DNA of 64,000 nucleotides from Capniomyces stellatus (taxonomy: Eukaryota > Kickxellomycota > Harpellomycetes > Harpellales > Legeriomycetaceae), in the NCBI GenBank assembly GCA_001661515.1, contig LUVW01000011.1, positions 254,934 to 318,933 of the forward strand, in the 5' to 3' direction. Both the position numbers and the translations under genes were made by a program. The notes beneath the pieces were generated by a model that saw nothing but the letters and a program-made list of their open reading frames with translations, was not told the origin of the DNA and searched no databases. Below, one piece after another: positions 61,740-64,000 of this stretch. Positions within the stretch are counted from its first letter, which is position 1; every line of letters begins with the position of its first letter.

Positions 61740-62895
61740 TTTAGATGTCTTTGATTTGGGTTTGGCAAAAAGGTATGGGCTGTTTGAAAAAAATGATTTT
61801 TGATCAATGTAAATCTGGACAGACGAGACTATTGTAGATTTACTGGTTTGAACAGACTTGACAGAGTAGTTATTCGCAAAGTTTGTCTGTAAATTGTTTT
61901 TGAATGAAATTCTTATTTGAGTAGCTGAGTATAGATTTATTCTTTTAATTAGAAATCTTGCACCCGTGTTACTAATCATTAAGATAGAAGTTCTTCGGGT
62001 TGTCTAATGTTGAAGTATCGTCTTTTTTTATTTTACCTCCTTTTCCTGAAATTAATTTGATTTTCCCTTCTCAATCTTTACATTTCTTTTTTTTTAAAAA
62101 AAATTTTTTTTTACCACGATATTTTTTAAAGGCATACTTTGGCTATTTGATGAAAATCGAAAGCCTCAATTAATTGTTTGCCAGCAGCAGCTTTTCTCGC
62201 TATAAACGAAAAAAGCAAGTGAGGATGGTTTTACGTTTGGAAGGTTAAACACTACCGAGTCATCAAGTCCAAATCATCAAATTGAATAAGTTTTGGTAGC
62301 GTGGTTATAGCTGCTGTATATGGCTTTGCCAGCTCTTGTGTACATGGACAACGACAGTGTAAAGTGCTGGTATGTTATGATGGCTAGTAGTCTATGGTAT
62401 ATTTTTGCTTAGCCGCTTACTGAGCCTGCTGTAAAATATACAGCCTTGCTATTATCTATCTTGACAATTTGGCTATGTCAGGCCTATCCCTAGTTGGTTG
62501 GTTAGTTGGTTGCTGTATATTTTCATTATTATTAAAGTGTAATCCGGTTTACTACTGGGCCCGTATCAATCACATTTAAAGTCTAAAAGATTGCATTTCT
62601 ATTAACGAGGAAGTTGATAAAAGTAAATAAATAAATGGCTAAAAACACGTAAAAAAAATATTCAAATGTCAATTAGAAGGAAATAAACAAATACAAGCAA
62701 AAAAAAGAAAAAAAAGGGCGTGTAAATCAATTGTTTTGAAGCAAAAGCTATACTGAAGGTATTTTTTAAAGTGGTAAAATTATACAGGCTTGAATATTTA
62801 CAGCCTTTCACGACCCCCTCCCCTCCCAACTCAAAGAACGATATAGCAAAGTCACTGATATATAGGACTGTAAAGGATAAAGTAAGCAAGATAAG
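61740..62895. other. Divergent promoter region OLA1/EAF3
   Basis: About 1.15 kb between two genes transcribed away from each other. The first 240 bases (61740-61979, minus strand) are an open in-frame extension of OLA1. Beyond that the DNA is AT-rich, with GTTGGTT repeats near 62493-62511 and a C-rich island (62813-62827) some 70-80 bp before the EAF3 ATG. Confidence 0.6.
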
Positions 62896-63337
62896 ATGTC
62901 TAGCGATAAAAACAAGCTGTTGCAGTACCAAGTGGGCGAAAAAGTGCTGTGTTATCACGGACCTTTATTGTATGAGGCCAAGGTAATTTATTTTGTTTAA
63001 TTTTTTTTGCCAAGAAGTGAGGTGGCAGTAACTAGGCTTTGTTGGGGATCGCAAGATGCAGTTTGGGCTTTTGTTTGTATTTAAATGGATATGTTCGTCG
63101 TACATTGTGTTTGTTTTGTTTAGGTAGTGAAGGCAGAGTTCTGGGATAAGGTTGATTCAGAGAAACTAGAACCAGGACCTCATTACTTTGTTCATTACAA
63201 AGGATGGAAACAAACGTAAGTGTGTATTTTTTTTTTTTTGAAATGATAGTTGAGTGGGGAACGAAGGTTCTTGCATTTTTTTTGTATTTTATCTCTCTAG
63301 CCAAAACCAACTCTATAAGCCAAAAACCAAAGACAGC

Positions 63338-63370
<33 letters not shown>

Positions 63371-64000
63371 CAAAGTAGAAACTAGAGTAATGTAAAAAAG
63401 GTAGCCTTAAATATAATTAATAAACAAAATAGATGGGATGAATGGGTAGATGATTCAAGAATACTGAAATGGAAAGAAGAGAATCTGCAAAAGCAAAAAA
63501 GTTTGAGGCAGGCTGCGATATCAGCAAACAAAAAAAAGAGTTCTCCAAGTTCAGGAAATGTAAGCGGAATAGGGATTTTAGGCAGTGGTTTAGGAACAAG
63601 CTCAAGCAGTCGTAAAGGGTCGATACCAGGAGGAGGAGCAACGACAGCACCTCGTTTGAAAGGAGTTGCAGATGGAGATTTGGACTTTCAAAGAGGGAGA
63701 AAAAGAGGCAGAGATATATCGGCAGAGAAGGTAATGCAAGTCTCTGTACTAGCAGTGTTTTTGTATGGATGGGTCAACAAGAAAATAGCAAAATGAAGAA
63801 AATAAAATTTCAATAAAGAAAAAAATGAAGAAAATAAGGGAAAAAAGAAAAGAAAAATTCAAAGCAACCTATTTACAAAAGCGAGGTATTGAAACTTGAA
63901 AAATAAATAGGAGGAAGAACATAACAAGAAGCCTGAATTCAGAATAACGGTTCCAAATCCATTAAAAGTCAAGCTGATTGATGATTGGGAGCAAATAACA
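62896..64000 (+). CDS. EAF3: MRG-family chromodomain protein (Eaf3/MRG15), 3' partial
   Basis: Shared subunit of NuA4 acetyltransferase and Rpd3S deacetylase that reads H3K36 methylation. Exons 62896-62982, 63124-63215, 63433-63730 and 63911 to the window end, all in phase. The chromo barrel is residues 9-80: LLQYQVGEKVLCYHGPLLYE, PGPHYFVHYKGWKQT, WDEWVDDSRILKW, with the aromatic cage residues (Tyr, Tyr, Trp, Trp) in place. A Ser/Gly/Lys linker with GRKRGRD follows; exon 4 opens the MRG domain (PEFRITVPNPLKVKLIDDWE), where the window ends. A (CAACAA)n run lies in intron 2 (63328-63369) and is not translated. Confidence 0.93.
63328..63369. repeat. (AAC)n trinucleotide repeat in EAF3 intron 2
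   Basis: About 13 AAC units within the intron 63216-63432. It would read as poly-Asn, poly-Gln or poly-Thr if retained, but splicing removes it. Confidence 0.85.

Overview
This 64 kb window is nuclear DNA of an AT-rich fungus. The genes carry spliceosomal introns (mostly 44-205 nt, GTAAGT-like donors, YAG acceptors), coding islands are separated by long AT-rich spacers, and the products are fungal. I recognise 18 gene loci, 16 of them distinct genes. CTG sits where conserved leucines are expected, so there is no sign of the CUG-Ser code. The phosphopantothenoylcysteine decarboxylase is a compact one-domain enzyme, and the MRG protein and Lunapark are multi-exon. These points fit an early-diverging or filamentous lineage better than a classical budding yeast, but I cannot fix the lineage. 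The 18-base G run at position 1 suggests a contig end.

Layout. 0-4.4 kb: 3' part of an ataxin-10/CTR86-domain gene (+), a DAHP synthase (-, ARO3/ARO4 type) and HIS1 (-). 4.4-16.8 kb: a 12.4 kb desert with no recognisable gene, but with simple repeats, a dispersed 27 bp repeat and a strong G-quadruplex motif. 16.8-25 kb: CCZ1 (-) and MET6 (-). 27-33 kb: an SH3-EH adaptor (+), GID8 (+) and a five-exon Lunapark/LNP1 (-). 34-44.5 kb: a tandem duplication. Two diverged MFS transporter genes once flanked one phosphopantothenoylcysteine decarboxylase (PPCDC) gene; unequal crossing-over between them doubled PPCDC and made a chimeric third transporter. 45.7-54.1 kb: SWT1 (-, PIN nuclease), TRM13 (+, four exons including a 37-nt one) and a securin-like gene (+). 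54.3-64 kb: HOM6 (-), a 64-residue YABBY/HMG-like protein (-), a six-exon OLA1/YchF ATPase (-) and the 5' part of EAF3/MRG15 (+), which runs off the window.

Functionally this is mostly housekeeping: amino-acid synthesis (DAHP synthase, HIS1, MET6, HOM6), membrane traffic and ER shape (CCZ1, LNP1, SH3-EH), protein turnover and cell cycle (GID8, securin-like), RNA (TRM13, SWT1), chromatin (EAF3, YABBY-like) and translation (OLA1). The most noteworthy structure is the 4,326 bp tandem duplication with its chimeric transporter. I saw no CRISPR array, no tRNA or rRNA gene and no intact mobile element. Exon boundaries were read by hand from splice signals and reading-frame phase.
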